Source: a bacterium (GTDB taxonomy: Bacteria; Blakebacterota; Blakebacteria; Blakebacterales; Blakebacteraceae). Taken from it: DNA of 24,257 nt. The translations under genes and the position numbers were made by a program. The notes below the pieces were generated by a model. That model was not told where the DNA came from. It saw only the letters and a program-made list of their open reading frames with translations, and did no database searches. The stretch covers positions 1 to 24,257 of the forward strand of contig JALGVQ010000098.1 of assembly GCA_025774615.1 (NCBI GenBank), written 5' to 3'. Of the stretch, positions 15,125-23,455 are shown in pieces; the stretch's first letter is position 1; every line of letters begins with the position of its first letter.

Positions 15125-16482
15125 AACGGTCACTCCTCGTAGCGGCCCACGAACTCACGGTCACGATCAAGCGTCCCGCCTATCTGCTGACGATCTTCGG
15201 TATGCCGATCATGTTCGGGGCGATTTTCGGGATCATCGGACTTGTTACGGCCAAGTCGGTCATGAAGATCAGGCCTCGGGTCATCGCGGTGGTGGATTCG
15301 AGTGGCGTGCTCGATCATTCGATCCTGAGGGGACTTGAAGAGGATGCACGGGAAAGGGGTGTGCTAAATGAGGAAGAGGCGCAGGCGCTCACTGTTCGGA
15401 TGGCGGAGGTGGCCCCATCCACGCTCGAACTCGTCTCAGAGACCTTCAGCGGGTTCCGGGGGACCATCACTCTGGTGATGATGGCCGACGCGGACAGCGC
15501 CCGGGAAGCGACCAGGCGGGGGGATCTGAATGGCGCCCTGATCATCGCGGAGAAGTATATCGAGAGCGGCAGAGTATGGGGATACAGCCAGAGTAAGAGC
15601 TTCATTGATGATGACGAGGGAGAAGGACCCGCAGAACGCCTGCTCCGCAGAGCGCTCCTGTTGAGTCTGCTCGATAAACAGGAGGTTGATCCTGCGATCG
15701 AGCAGAGAATCCTCTATCCAATGCTGCTGAAAGGGTACGAAGTATCCACCACGAGTGAGGGGTTCGAAGAGACCGGAGTGATCTCGGAGATCCGCAAGTT
15801 CGCGCTCCCCTACGCCTTCTCGCTCCTTCTGCTGATGTCGATCATGATGGGGGGTGGTTACCTCCTCCAGGGCGTTGCCGAGGAGAAGGAGAATCGGGTG
15901 ATGGAACTCCTCCTTTCGAGTGTGACGACCGATGAACTGATGTTGGGAAAGGTTCTCGGACTGGGCGCCTGTGGGCTGATCCAGGTCGTGGTATGGCTCG
16001 GGATGGGATTCGGGCTCCTGACTGTACTGGCCAGTAAAAATATTCTGCCCGGTTTCGAAGTGCCGGTCGAACTCTTCCTGCTCTGCCTCGGCTACTTCCT
16101 GGTGGGGTACCTGATGATCTCCAGTCTGATGGCGGGCGCGGGCAGTCTGGGCAACACCATGAAGGAGAGCCAGCAGCTCTCCATGTGGTTCACGATGCCG
16201 ATCGTGGCACCGATGGTGCTGATGATGGCGATCCTGGCAGAACCGGTCGGCACGATCGCCCGGGTATTCTCCTGGTTCCCGCTCACTTCTCCGGTGACCA
16301 TGATGCTGCGGCTCCCCTCGGGACAGGTACCGTGGTGGGAGATCCCGCTCACCTTCGGGATCCTGATCATCTCGACCTGGTTCGCTCTCAAGTTCGGGGC
16401 GAAGCTCTTCAGGCTCGGTTCACTGATGTACGGGAAGCGGCCGACCCTGCCGGCGATCTTCAGATGGATGAATGAGCTCTGA
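15121..16482 (+). CDS. ABC-2 type transporter permease (NatB-like)
   Basis: 453-residue membrane subunit for the preceding ATPase. One N-terminal helix (about 23-44, LLTIFGMPIMFGAIFGIIGL) is followed by a large extracytoplasmic domain (about 45-235) and a five-helix block. The coupling sequence EEKENRVMELLLSSVTTDEL with GKVLGLG is characteristic of ABC-2/NatB permeases. NatAB of Bacillus exports sodium; other members export drugs or lipids, so the substrate here is open. It ends 10 bases before the convergent transporter gene, with no terminator seen between them. Confidence 0.9.
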   Translation: MKRSLLVAAHELTVTIKRPAYLLTIFGMPIMFGAIFGIIGLVTAKSVMKIRPRVIAVVDSSGVLDHSILRGLEEDARERGVLNEEEAQALTVRMAEVAPSTLELVSETFSGFRGTITLVMMADADSAREATRRGDLNGALIIAEKYIESGRVWGYSQSKSFIDDDEGEGPAERLLRRALLLSLLDKQEVDPAIEQRILYPMLLKGYEVSTTSEGFEETGVISEIRKFALPYAFSLLLLMSIMMGGGYLLQGVAEEKENRVMELLLSSVTTDELMLGKVLGLGACGLIQVVVWLGMGFGLLTVLASKNILPGFEVPVELFLLCLGYFLVGYLMISSLMAGAGSLGNTMKESQQLSMWFTMPIVAPMVLMMAILAEPVGTIARVFSWFPLTSPVTMMLRLPSGQVPWWEIPLTFGILIISTWFALKFGAKLFRLGSLMYGKRPTLPAIFRWMNEL

Positions 16483-16492
16483 TGGTGTGAGG

Positions 16493-18040
16493 CTATTGTA
16501 ACACCGGCATCCCCATCGCGGGCCAGATCACCGCGACGAAGAGCGCCAGTACGGCGATAAGCAGCACGCTGGCCGGGATCCCCGCCTTGAAGAACTCCCC
16601 TGTGGTGAACTGGTTGCTGGTGTGGGCGATGGCGTTGGGTGCCGCGCCGACCAGCAGCAGGAAGGGCATTCCCGCGGTCACGAGGGAAGCGAAGAGGATC
16701 ACTTCGGGCGAGACGCCGACGTAGGGAGCTATATGGAGCGCGACCGGCATCGTTATTGCGATCGCCGCCACGTTCATGATCACATTGGTCATCACCAGCA
16801 CGAAAATCGATATCGCCAGGATGAAGACCAGTGGGGGGGTGTCAGTGAACATGCTCAGCCAGTGGATGGCAAGCCACCTGGCAGTGCCTGTCTCCCACAG
16901 GCAGAGACCGATGCTCATGGCGCCGCCGAAGAGCAGGACGATGTTCCACGATGTCCCTTCGAGATCTTCCAGGCGCAGTATTTTGAAAAGAAAGAAAAGG
17001 ATCGTGGAAACGAGGATGATCGCGCTCTTGTCGAATGCCTGCAGGGCCGGGATGAAGGAGCGGAGGCTCAGAACGACGATCGTACCGAGTACCAAGGTAA
17101 GGGCGAGTATCTCATTCCGGCTGATCGGCCCGAGGCTGGCATACAACCGGTTTACCCGTTCCCGCAGTCCGGGAATGGTCTTCTTCTCGGGGGGGTAGTA
17201 GATCATGAAGAAGCCCCAGAGCAGGATAACCATGAGCGCACCGATCGGGAGCATGTACCAGGTCAGCTCGAAGAAACTGACAGTCCGTCCGGTTATGTCG
17301 TTGAAGAATCCGATCGCGACGGCGCCCCGAGCTGCGCCGAGCAGGGTGATGATGCTGCCGGCGCCGGCCACAAAGGCCATTCCCATGAAGAGTCCCTTCC
17401 CGAACTTCGTCGGTTCACTCTCATCGGTGTAGAGGGCATAGATCGCCATGAAGAGCGGGAAGACCGTGGCCGCCACAGCCGTATGGGCCATGACGAGCGT
17501 GAGAGATGCCGTCATGACGAAACAACCCAGATAGATCATGCTCGTCCGCTCCCCCACCAGGGAGAGCATCTTATAGGCCATGCGGCGCGTCAGACCTGTT
17601 TTTGTGAATACCATTCCGAAGATGAGTGATCCGAAGATGAACCAGACTGACGGCACCATGAAATCGGTGAAGGCATCTTCGGCGGGCCTGATCAGGAAGA
17701 GGGCCTGGACCACGCCGATCGTGATGCTGGTCACACCGATCGGGATGACCTCGGTGACCCACCAGGTCGCCGCAAGGAAGAAGAGGGCCAGGGCGGCCTT
17801 GCCCTCGGGTGTCAGAGGGAAATGTACTCCCTGGGGATCGACGGCGTCGGCCGGTACCGGCGCGAAATATACCAGCGCGAACAGCGCCAGTCCCAGGAAG
17901 ATGCATCCAAGCCGCTTCCAGTTGACCTTCTCGACCCCCGGTTCAGCGCCAGGTCGCCTCAGGGCGATGCGCGGTCCATCATCTGAAAATCCGATTTCAG
18001 TTGCGGGTGCAGCGGTATCTGGTGATCCCTCTCTGCTCAT
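16493..18040 (-). CDS. DASS/SLC13-family anion:sodium symporter
   Basis: 515 residues with an unusually long hydrophilic N-terminus (about 45 residues) and a dozen hydrophobic segments in the two-repeat DASS layout. WWVTEVIPIGVTSI and FKILRLEDLEGTSWNIVLLFGGAM are hallmarks of the family, which imports dicarboxylates, citrate or sulfate with Na+. In both repeats the usual SNT substrate/Na+ motif is changed: AHT in MAHTAVAATVFP and MNV in VIMNVAAIAITMP, so substrate or coupling may differ. It lies 42 bases after the CBS gene in the same direction and is probably the last gene of the signalling operon, making it the likely physiological target. Confidence 0.88.
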   Translation of the reverse strand: MSREGSPDTAAPATEIGFSDDGPRIALRRPGAEPGVEKVNWKRLGCIFLGLALFALVYFAPVPADAVDPQGVHFPLTPEGKAALALFFLAATWWVTEVIPIGVTSITIGVVQALFLIRPAEDAFTDFMVPSVWFIFGSLIFGMVFTKTGLTRRMAYKMLSLVGERTSMIYLGCFVMTASLTLVMAHTAVAATVFPLFMAIYALYTDESEPTKFGKGLFMGMAFVAGAGSIITLLGAARGAVAIGFFNDITGRTVSFFELTWYMLPIGALMVILLWGFFMIYYPPEKKTIPGLRERVNRLYASLGPISRNEILALTLVLGTIVVLSLRSFIPALQAFDKSAIILVSTILFFLFKILRLEDLEGTSWNIVLLFGGAMSIGLCLWETGTARWLAIHWLSMFTDTPPLVFILAISIFVLVMTNVIMNVAAIAITMPVALHIAPYVGVSPEVILFASLVTAGMPFLLLVGAAPNAIAHTSNQFTTGEFFKAGIPASVLLIAVLALFVAVIWPAMGMPVLQ

Positions 18041-18082
18041 ATGATGTCAGCCTCGTCGGATGCCGGTTATTACGTAGTCTGG

Positions 18083-18607
18083 TCAGGTAACGATCTGAGC
18101 GAGTTCATGGAACACATCGACCGAACGGACCACCCCCACAAGATGGCCATCCCTGATGACCGGAAGATGACTCAGGTTGTAGGAGACCATCTCGTACACC
18201 GCCTTCAGGACGTGATCATCGGCGTCGATCAGTACGTCATTGGGACGCATCACCTCGACCACCAGCCTGTCGGCCTGATTCAGGATACTCTTCAATGCAC
18301 GATCATATGAGAGTTCGGACAGATTCGGATCTACCCCGACATCGAATGGCTTCTTTTTATAGTCGAGCGGTTCGCTGATGAGCGATGTCGGTTCCAGGCC
18401 GCGCATTATGTCACGTCGCCGTACGTATCCGACCATCACATCGATCGCGTCGAATACCAGCAGGACCCGGGGCAGCGACTTCCTCAGAGCCACTTCGAGC
18501 TGGACACCCTCGATGGCTGCGATCGCCTCGCGCAGTGTCGCGGTGTCACGCACCGAGGGGTACTGTGCGATGGGGACCATGATTTCACCGACACGTCTGG
18601 TAGGCAT
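18083..18607 (-). CDS. Two-CBS-domain protein
   Basis: 174 residues forming a Bateman module: CBS1 about 8-70 (VGEIMVPIAQYPSVRDTATL..AI) and CBS2 about 115-170 (VEVMRPNDVLIDADDHVLKAVYEMV..LPVIRDGHLVGVVRSVDV). Such pairs bind adenine nucleotides and often regulate transporters or enzymes. The linker PFDVGVDPNLSELSYDRALKSI is specific to this copy. Start choice is open: ATG 18607 lies just after the upstream stop, while GTGs at 18619 and 18616 overlap the response regulator. Sited between the receiver proteins and the DASS gene, it may pass the signal to the transporter (inference). Confidence 0.87.
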   Translation of the reverse strand: MPTRRVGEIMVPIAQYPSVRDTATLREAIAAIEGVQLEVALRKSLPRVLLVFDAIDVMVGYVRRRDIMRGLEPTSLISEPLDYKKKPFDVGVDPNLSELSYDRALKSILNQADRLVVEVMRPNDVLIDADDHVLKAVYEMVSYNLSHLPVIRDGHLVGVVRSVDVFHELAQIVT

Positions 18608-18612
18608 GGCAG

Positions 18613-19044
18613 TCACCACCCCTTCTTCCGCACGATATCGGAGAGTCGCTGCTCGATCCGCTGATCATCCAGTTTCGTCTTTTCCGTCGCTGCCGTCTCG
18701 ATCCTGGAAACCAGTGTATCGATATCAGCCGGTTTCTCGAGGAAATCGAGAGCTCCCCGTTTCATGGCCTCGACCGCCTGACCCAGCGTCGACTGGCCGG
18801 TGAGCAGGATGACCTGCAGATCGGGATTGATCTCCAGCAGTCGCTGCAGCGTCTCGGTGCCGTCCATACCGGGCATGGCCATGTCGAGCAGGATCGCGTC
18901 ATATCCCTTCGACTCGGCCTTCTGAAGGGCGATCTCCCCGTTTTCGGCAGTATCGACCATCAGGCCTCGTGCCTCGAGCCGTTCTGCCAGCACGGCGACG
19001 AACTCCTCTTCGTCATCGACCAGCAGGACTGTGGTATTACTCAT
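18613..19044 (-). CDS. Single-domain response regulator
   Basis: 143 residues, REC only. Acidic pocket D10-D11-E12, acceptor D54 (LLDMAMPG), switch T in LLTGQ and Lys in LEKPADI. A 25-residue charged helical tail (TEKTKLDDQRIEQRLSDIV) replaces an output domain, as in CheY/Spo0F-like carriers. ATG overlaps the previous stop as ATGA, and GGGGAGGAG precedes it. It should receive phosphate from one of the two upstream kinase-like proteins. Confidence 0.93.
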   Translation of the reverse strand: MSNTTVLLVDDEEEFVAVLAERLEARGLMVDTAENGEIALQKAESKGYDAILLDMAMPGMDGTETLQRLLEINPDLQVILLTGQSTLGQAVEAMKRGALDFLEKPADIDTLVSRIETAATEKTKLDDQRIEQRLSDIVRKKGW

Positions 19045-19424
19045 GGCTCCTCCCCCTCGTTCTGTGCCGCGGCGGAAACGAGCAGCTGGCTGAGCACTTC
19101 GATCTTGACCGGCTTCATGAGGTAATCGTACGCGCCCAGTTCCATGCCTCTTTCAGCATCCTGTGCAGAACCGTGACCGGTGAGCAGGATCACTTCCAGA
19201 TTCGGGTAGTGATTCTTTATCTTCTTGATCACTTCGAGACCGCCGAGGCCCGGCATCTTCACATCGAGCAGTACCACGTCACAGGGTGTCTCTTCAAGAT
19301 GGGTAAGGGCTTCTGCTCCCGTGGTCACGCCCCTGGCCTGGAATCCCCGCAGGTTCAGGCGTTCCTCCAGGGCGCTTGCCAGTTCCTCCTCATCGTCCAC
19401 GATCAGAACACGAACCGGTTCCAT
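19041..19424 (-). CDS. Single-domain response regulator
   Basis: 127 residues, receiver only: D10-D11-E12, acceptor D54 (LLDVKMPG), T in LLTGHGS and Lys in YLMKPVKI. No output domain. ATG 19424 lies 9 bases after the kinase stop, with AGGAG at 19435-19431 partly overlapping that stop codon, indicating coupled translation. It is closer to the two receivers of the tandem-REC protein (shared TGHGS and LGAY/F-[DE]Y) than to the next regulator. Confidence 0.94.
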   Translation of the reverse strand: MEPVRVLIVDDEEELASALEERLNLRGFQARGVTTGAEALTHLEETPCDVVLLDVKMPGLGGLEVIKKIKNHYPNLEVILLTGHGSAQDAERGMELGAYDYLMKPVKIEVLSQLLVSAAAQNEGEEP

Positions 19425-19433
19425 GCACCGCTC

Positions 19434-21137
19434 CTAATCCACAGTATGACCCTTCGGCAGGGTTACGGTAAAACAGGTGCCTTCGCCCACGGTACTCTCC
19501 ACGGTGATATTGCCGCCCAGCTTCTCGATTATCCCGTAGGTGATGGAGAGTCCCAGACCCGTTCCGGCACCCTTCTTGGTTGTGAAGAACGGATCGAAGA
19601 TGCGTGCCAGGTTCTCCTCCGGCACACCGATACCGTCATCGGCAATACTCACGGCAACCATGTTAGCCCCATCATGTGTAACACCTATCACGATGTGGCC
19701 TCCATCATCCACAGCCGCAAAGGCATTGTTGAGGATGTTCAGAAAGACCTGCTGGAGCTGGCCCCGGTCGCTGGACACCGTGGGCTGTAACTCCGGGAAC
19801 TGGAAGTCGACATAGATGCTGCGGTACTCGGCCTCCTTCTCCAGGAATCCAAGCACCTCCCTGAGCAGCAGGTCGAGGTCCACGTTCTCGTGCTTTACCT
19901 GCATGTGCTTGGCGAAACCGAGGAGACGATGGGTAATCCCGCCGCAGCGGTCGGCAGACTTGATGACAGAGTTGACCAGTTCGACCAGTTTCTCCCTGGG
20001 CGGCATCTTGTCGGACAACTGCAGCAGATCCTTCATCAGGCCCGCTTTCTCGGTGATGATGGAGAGCGGGTTGTTGATCTCATGGGCCACGCCCGCGCTC
20101 ATGCGGCCGAGAGATTCCATCTTGTTGGTGTATTCCATCTTGTGATAGCAGAGAGCACGCAGTCGATCAGCTTCCTGCATGCGCCTGATCATCCAGACGG
20201 AACCTCCGATTATCACCCCGAGGATGAGAATGATGCTGATCACCAGGAAAATGCCGAGTTCACGTCGCAGGTTCAGCCAGTCGGTGGGCAGGGCGGAGCT
20301 GGGGCGCAGGAGGACCAGCCTGAAGGAGGAGCGTTCGATCGGCGCGCAGGCGACAATCAGTGACTCACCGTTCTGAGCCTCCAGTTCCACCAGTTCGGTC
20401 TGCGTACTATGCGGCAGGCCGGGCAGGAGAGATCGTTCCAGGATATCACCATTGAATTGTGAAGGGGTTTGCAGAATGCTGTCGCGATTGATGATGAACG
20501 CGTCACCGTGAGGCTGGATCACGAGAGACTGGACCAGCCTGTTCAGCACATCGGTATCGATGGTGGCACGCAGCACGAACTGATGACCGGCACCGAGATC
20601 GTGCCTGATGGCAATGACGAAATGAGGAAAGTTCCTGTGTCCCATGAAGACATCGCTCACATGTACTCCCCGCATGATGACCTCATGGAACCAGATGGAT
20701 TCCTCGTAGTTCACCCCTTCGAGTTCATAGGGGCCGACGTATGACAGCTGGATCCCGTCTTCATCGATCACTCCGAGGTCGATGAAACCGCCAAAGGCCT
20801 GTTTGAGGTTCATGAGCACCCGCTCCAGGGTCCTGTTCTCCTGCAGTTCCTCGAAGGAACGTTCCCTGATGACCATGGTGAGGGCGGAAATGTGTTCAGA
20901 GAGAAATGATTCGAGCGACTGCTTCCCGTTCGTGGTGAAGCGAACCATCGGACGGGTCATTTCGGCGTCAAATACAGTCCGGTATTGCCGGTAGGTGGTT
21001 CCGGTCATGATCAGCAGCGGTATGATGGCTACAATGGAGACCGCCAATACTGATGCGATGAACGTTCTGTGATACCGACGGTCCGAAATCAGTTCTTCTT
21101 CTTCCGGACCAAGATTCTGGTTCACATCCTCGGGCAT
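19434..21137 (-). CDS. Membrane histidine kinase with Cache-type sensor domain
   Basis: 567 residues. TM1 about 25-47, a periplasmic Cache-like domain about 50-290 (FGGFIDLGVIDEDGIQLSY, YVGPYELEGVNYEESIWF, GHRNFPHFVIAIRH), TM2 about 294-317, then HisKA with H352 in GVAHEINNPL and a complete HATPase_c ([40 protein letters not shown]). Cache kinases usually sense small organic ligands such as carboxylates outside the membrane, which fits the DASS transporter in the operon. ATG 21137 begins one base after the upstream stop; a longer frame to 21251 would run into the previous gene and is rejected. No HAMP domain is apparent. Confidence 0.93.
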   Translation of the reverse strand: MPEDVNQNLGPEEEELISDRRYHRTFIASVLAVSIVAIIPLLIMTGTTYRQYRTVFDAEMTRPMVRFTTNGKQSLESFLSEHISALTMVIRERSFEELQENRTLERVLMNLKQAFGGFIDLGVIDEDGIQLSYVGPYELEGVNYEESIWFHEVIMRGVHVSDVFMGHRNFPHFVIAIRHDLGAGHQFVLRATIDTDVLNRLVQSLVIQPHGDAFIINRDSILQTPSQFNGDILERSLLPGLPHSTQTELVELEAQNGESLIVACAPIERSSFRLVLLRPSSALPTDWLNLRRELGIFLVISIILILGVIIGGSVWMIRRMQEADRLRALCYHKMEYTNKMESLGRMSAGVAHEINNPLSIITEKAGLMKDLLQLSDKMPPREKLVELVNSVIKSADRCGGITHRLLGFAKHMQVKHENVDLDLLLREVLGFLEKEAEYRSIYVDFQFPELQPTVSSDRGQLQQVFLNILNNAFAAVDDGGHIVIGVTHDGANMVAVSIADDGIGVPEENLARIFDPFFTTKKGAGTGLGLSITYGIIEKLGGNITVESTVGEGTCFTVTLPKGHTVD

Positions 21138-21138
21138 G

Positions 21139-22053
21139 TCAGGTACCGGCCCGGCCAGCCCTGCTGATCGTCTCCATGAGATCATTGAAGTCGACCGGTT
21201 TGCGCAGATATTCGAAAGCACCCAGCCGGCGTGCCTCTGCCTCTTCTTCATCAGAGCCGTGACCGGTCATGATGATCACCGCTATGTCGGGATACTGTTC
21301 CTTGACCTGCCGCAGCACCTCCATGCCGCCCATCCCGGGCATGCGCAGGTCGAGCACCATGACGTCGGGTAACTCCTCTTCAAGCATACGGAGCGCCTGC
21401 TCTCCGTCGAGGGCGACGTCACTGCCGAGCTCACGCATTTCCATCCGCTCGGCCATGGTCCGCACGAAATCCTCCTCGTCATCGACCAGAAGGACCTTGA
21501 GAGAGGAATCGGGATGAACAGCCCGGTCGGCCGGAGGAACCGGGAGCGCTTCTGCCTCCTGTGGCTCCACTTTTTCCATGATCTCCGCGGCCACCTCCGG
21601 GATGCCTCCCTCGGCAAGAGCGGCTGCGGCCATGCCTTTCTGGAAATCATCCTTCGTATGTTTGAGAAACTCCTCAACGGCCTTGATGCTCTTCTTCCAG
21701 GCCGATGTGATCGCTTCCTGAAGCTGGCCGCTGTCGGCCGGCTTCTGCATGTACTCAAATGCTCCCAGCCTGCGGGCTTCCTTCTCTTCCACTTCGGAGC
21801 CGTGGCCGGTCAGGATGATGACCTCGACGAGGGGGTGTTCCTTCTTGATCCGCTCCAGCACCTCCATGCCATTGATACCGGGCATGCGCAGATCGAGCAC
21901 CATGACGTCAGGTACTTCCTCACCGACCAGTTCCAGTGCTTCCTCGCCACTCAGCGCGATCCGACTGCCGATGTCGCGCATTTCAAGCCTCTCAGCCATT
22001 GTCCTGACGTAATCAGCCTCGTCATCGACGAGCAGCAGCTTGATCTTGCTCAT
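21139..22053 (-). CDS. Tandem-receiver response regulator (REC-linker-REC)
   Basis: 304 residues with two complete REC domains: REC1 1-120 (D10/D11, acceptor D54, K104) and REC2 about 185-304 (D191/D192, acceptor D235, K285). They are joined by a helical, acidic linker (about 120-184). The two receivers are very alike (DVMVLDLRMPG and RRLGAFEY are identical), showing an internal duplication. There is no output domain. ATG 22053 has GGAGG just upstream (about 22064-22058). Being made directly before the Cache kinase, it may buffer or branch the phosphate flow. Confidence 0.94.
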   Translation of the reverse strand: MSKIKLLLVDDEADYVRTMAERLEMRDIGSRIALSGEEALELVGEEVPDVMVLDLRMPGINGMEVLERIKKEHPLVEVIILTGHGSEVEEKEARRLGAFEYMQKPADSGQLQEAITSAWKKSIKAVEEFLKHTKDDFQKGMAAAALAEGGIPEVAAEIMEKVEPQEAEALPVPPADRAVHPDSSLKVLLVDDEEDFVRTMAERMEMRELGSDVALDGEQALRMLEEELPDVMVLDLRMPGMGGMEVLRQVKEQYPDIAVIIMTGHGSDEEEAEARRLGAFEYLRKPVDFNDLMETISRAGRAGT

Positions 22054-22116
22054 TACTTCCTCCGTGGTGCGGAGCCCGGTGGCACCGCCAGGTTGCTCAT
22101 CACAGGTGCGGTACTG

Positions 22117-22779
22117 TTATACACCCCCGGTTGCCGGAAGGGTGATAGAGAAAGCGAATCCCTGCTCGGCGATCTCAACCGACGCATCGAGATCATCGAG
22201 TACTTCTGTCATGCTGTTCCAGCCGGACGCCTCGGCAGGGGAGGGGAGGGCCGAACCGTCTTCAGCCTCGCCGATAAACCCGATCGTCGGCTGGCTGCCA
22301 TTCCGTGATGTATGTACGGTGATCGTACCCCTGTCAGGCATCTGCTCGATGCAGCATTCGATAGCTGTGAAGAGAGCCATCTGAAAAAGGAGTGAATCGA
22401 TCATCACCGTCATGTTCTCCGCTCCGGGAGACACCTCCAGCCGGTGCCGACCCTCCCTGGCCAGACGCTGGCTCAGAAAGACCACCTGGCCGACTTCCTG
22501 GTCGAGGTCCACACCGTTCAGGGAGCGGTCGATGCAATGGGCAAAGCGGTTGAGGTGGGAGAGGAGTTCGGCGCCGCGACCGACCTGGGCGTCGATACGA
22601 TTAACGACCTTCAGAAGGCGCTCGGCCTGTTCGGGCCCGCCCAGGCTGCCATTGCCGAGAAGGTCCTCGATGAGGCCGGCGGATTCCTTGACGATCGCCA
22701 GAACATTACGGAATTCATGCGTTGTGCTGGCGGTTATCCGCCCGATGAAGACAGCTTCGCGGTTCCCGGACGTTTCCAT
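22117..22779 (-). CDS. Degenerate histidine kinase / phosphotransferase-like protein
   Basis: 220 residues from ATG 22779. A HisKA-like helix carries a candidate phosphoacceptor H21 in STTHEFRNVLAIVKES. The C-terminal half ends like a HATPase_c fold (LDASVEIAEQGFAFSITLP), but the N-box Asn is absent (MALFTAIECCIEQM), and DxGxG is replaced by a segment reading GEAEDGS. It is therefore unlikely to bind ATP. The architecture recalls ChpT and Spo0B histidine phosphotransferases. The start is uncertain: ATGs at 22779, 22788 and 22818 are all in frame. 22779 has GGA at 8 bases, and 22818 would lie only a few bases past the predicted transcription start. It is the first gene of the operon. Confidence 0.8.
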   Translation of the reverse strand: METSGNREAVFIGRITASTTHEFRNVLAIVKESAGLIEDLLGNGSLGGPEQAERLLKVVNRIDAQVGRGAELLSHLNRFAHCIDRSLNGVDLDQEVGQVVFLSQRLAREGRHRLEVSPGAENMTVMIDSLLFQMALFTAIECCIEQMPDRGTITVHTSRNGSQPTIGFIGEAEDGSALPSPAEASGWNSMTEVLDDLDASVEIAEQGFAFSITLPATGGV

Positions 22780-22830
22780 GTTGTTCATCCGTTGGTTGTC
22801 TGATCCCGTGCAGATCATTGATCCAGTCGG

Positions 22831-22859
22831 AAGATACGATGCCCCCTGAAGCCCAACAA
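22831..22859 (-). promoter_or_regulatory. Candidate promoter of the phosphorelay operon
   Basis: On the minus strand TTGTTG (22859-22854), a 17-base spacer and TATCTT (22836-22831) predict a start near 22824, about 45 bases before ATG 22779. The -35 is weak (three of six), as is common for activator-dependent promoters. Confidence 0.45.
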
Positions 22860-22875
22860 GCGTGACCGGTTAAAT

Positions 22876-22891
22876 CGTGAAATATTTCACA
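22876..22891. promoter_or_regulatory. CRP/FNR-family-like palindromic operator
   Basis: GTGAAATATTTCAC (22877-22890) is a perfect 14-bp palindrome. With flanking bases it reads CGTGA-N6-TCACA, nine of ten matches to the CRP-type TGTGA-N6-TCACA. Its centre lies about -60 from the predicted start near 22824, the class I activator position. Confidence 0.6.
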
Positions 22892-22907
22892 GGTTGGATT
22901 GACCCCG

Positions 22908-22923
22908 GTTACGGGCTGGTAAC
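22908..22923. repeat. Hairpin after the lipoprotein gene
   Basis: GTTAC, six bases, GTAAC, within 10 bases of the stop of the minus-strand lipoprotein gene. It may be that operon's 3' end, but no T-run follows. Confidence 0.4.
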
Positions 22924-22930
22924 GGCCGGA

Positions 22931-23455
22931 CTACGGCGTGATGAAATAAAGGGATGTTCTGGCGCGTGGTGTGTTGACTTCGAGATCCAGTTGCGGGATG
23001 CGGACCTTGCCCTGGAGGATGAGGTCGAGCGATTCGACATCCGGATACTCCCAATTCCAGCTCCGTCCGTCATTGTCGGTGAGCGGCAGGTCGAATCCGA
23101 GCACGACGAAGTACCCCCACTTGAGATCATCGATCGGGCCGTCGAAGGTCTTCGAATTTTCAATCACCACTTTCCTGGTGGGATCCCGGGCCAGAAAGAC
23201 GCTGATGTCGACAGAGACATCATACGGTGCGGGCAGAACCCATGAATCGATCTCATTGCTCATGTTGGTGATCTTGACAGAGAAATCAGGACTGAGCCGC
23301 ACCACGTCCGCTCGCCATAGCTGCGCATTGACGATGATCCCGGCAGAGAGGGGGGTGTCAGGTTCCTCATAGGCCGGTAGTGTTTCCTGGCAGGCCGACA
23401 GGAGCATGACTACCGGCAGGAGCGTGACCAGCAGGAGGAGTCGGATGTGCTTCAT
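22931..23455 (-). CDS. Lipoprotein of unknown function (paralogue B)
   Basis: 174 residues. The signal ends in a lipobox (LLSAC, Cys22), then QETLPAYEEPDTPL and a beta-rich domain. It shares with the upstream gene the motifs LPAYEEP, LA-x-DPTRKV, KTFD-x-P, a DG-R-WNW stretch and the same overall length, so the pair arose by tandem duplication. The motifs suggest an immunoglobulin-like fold (inference). ATG overlaps the stop of the upstream gene as ATGA, indicating coupled synthesis, possibly as a complex with the TonB receptor. Last gene of its operon. Confidence 0.85.
   Translation of the reverse strand: MKHIRLLLLVTLLPVVMLLSACQETLPAYEEPDTPLSAGIIVNAQLWRADVVRLSPDFSVKITNMSNEIDSWVLPAPYDVSVDISVFLARDPTRKVVIENSKTFDGPIDDLKWGYFVVLGFDLPLTDNDGRSWNWEYPDVESLDLILQGKVRIPQLDLEVNTPRARTSLYFITP

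Noticed and set aside
16622-17629. 335-residue plus-strand open frame
   Set aside because: Antisense shadow of the DASS transporter gene; its composition is His/Asp/Arg-rich low-complexity and it has no family motifs.
21514-22308. 264-residue plus-strand open frame
   Set aside because: Antisense to the tandem-receiver and kinase-like genes; no recognisable domain.
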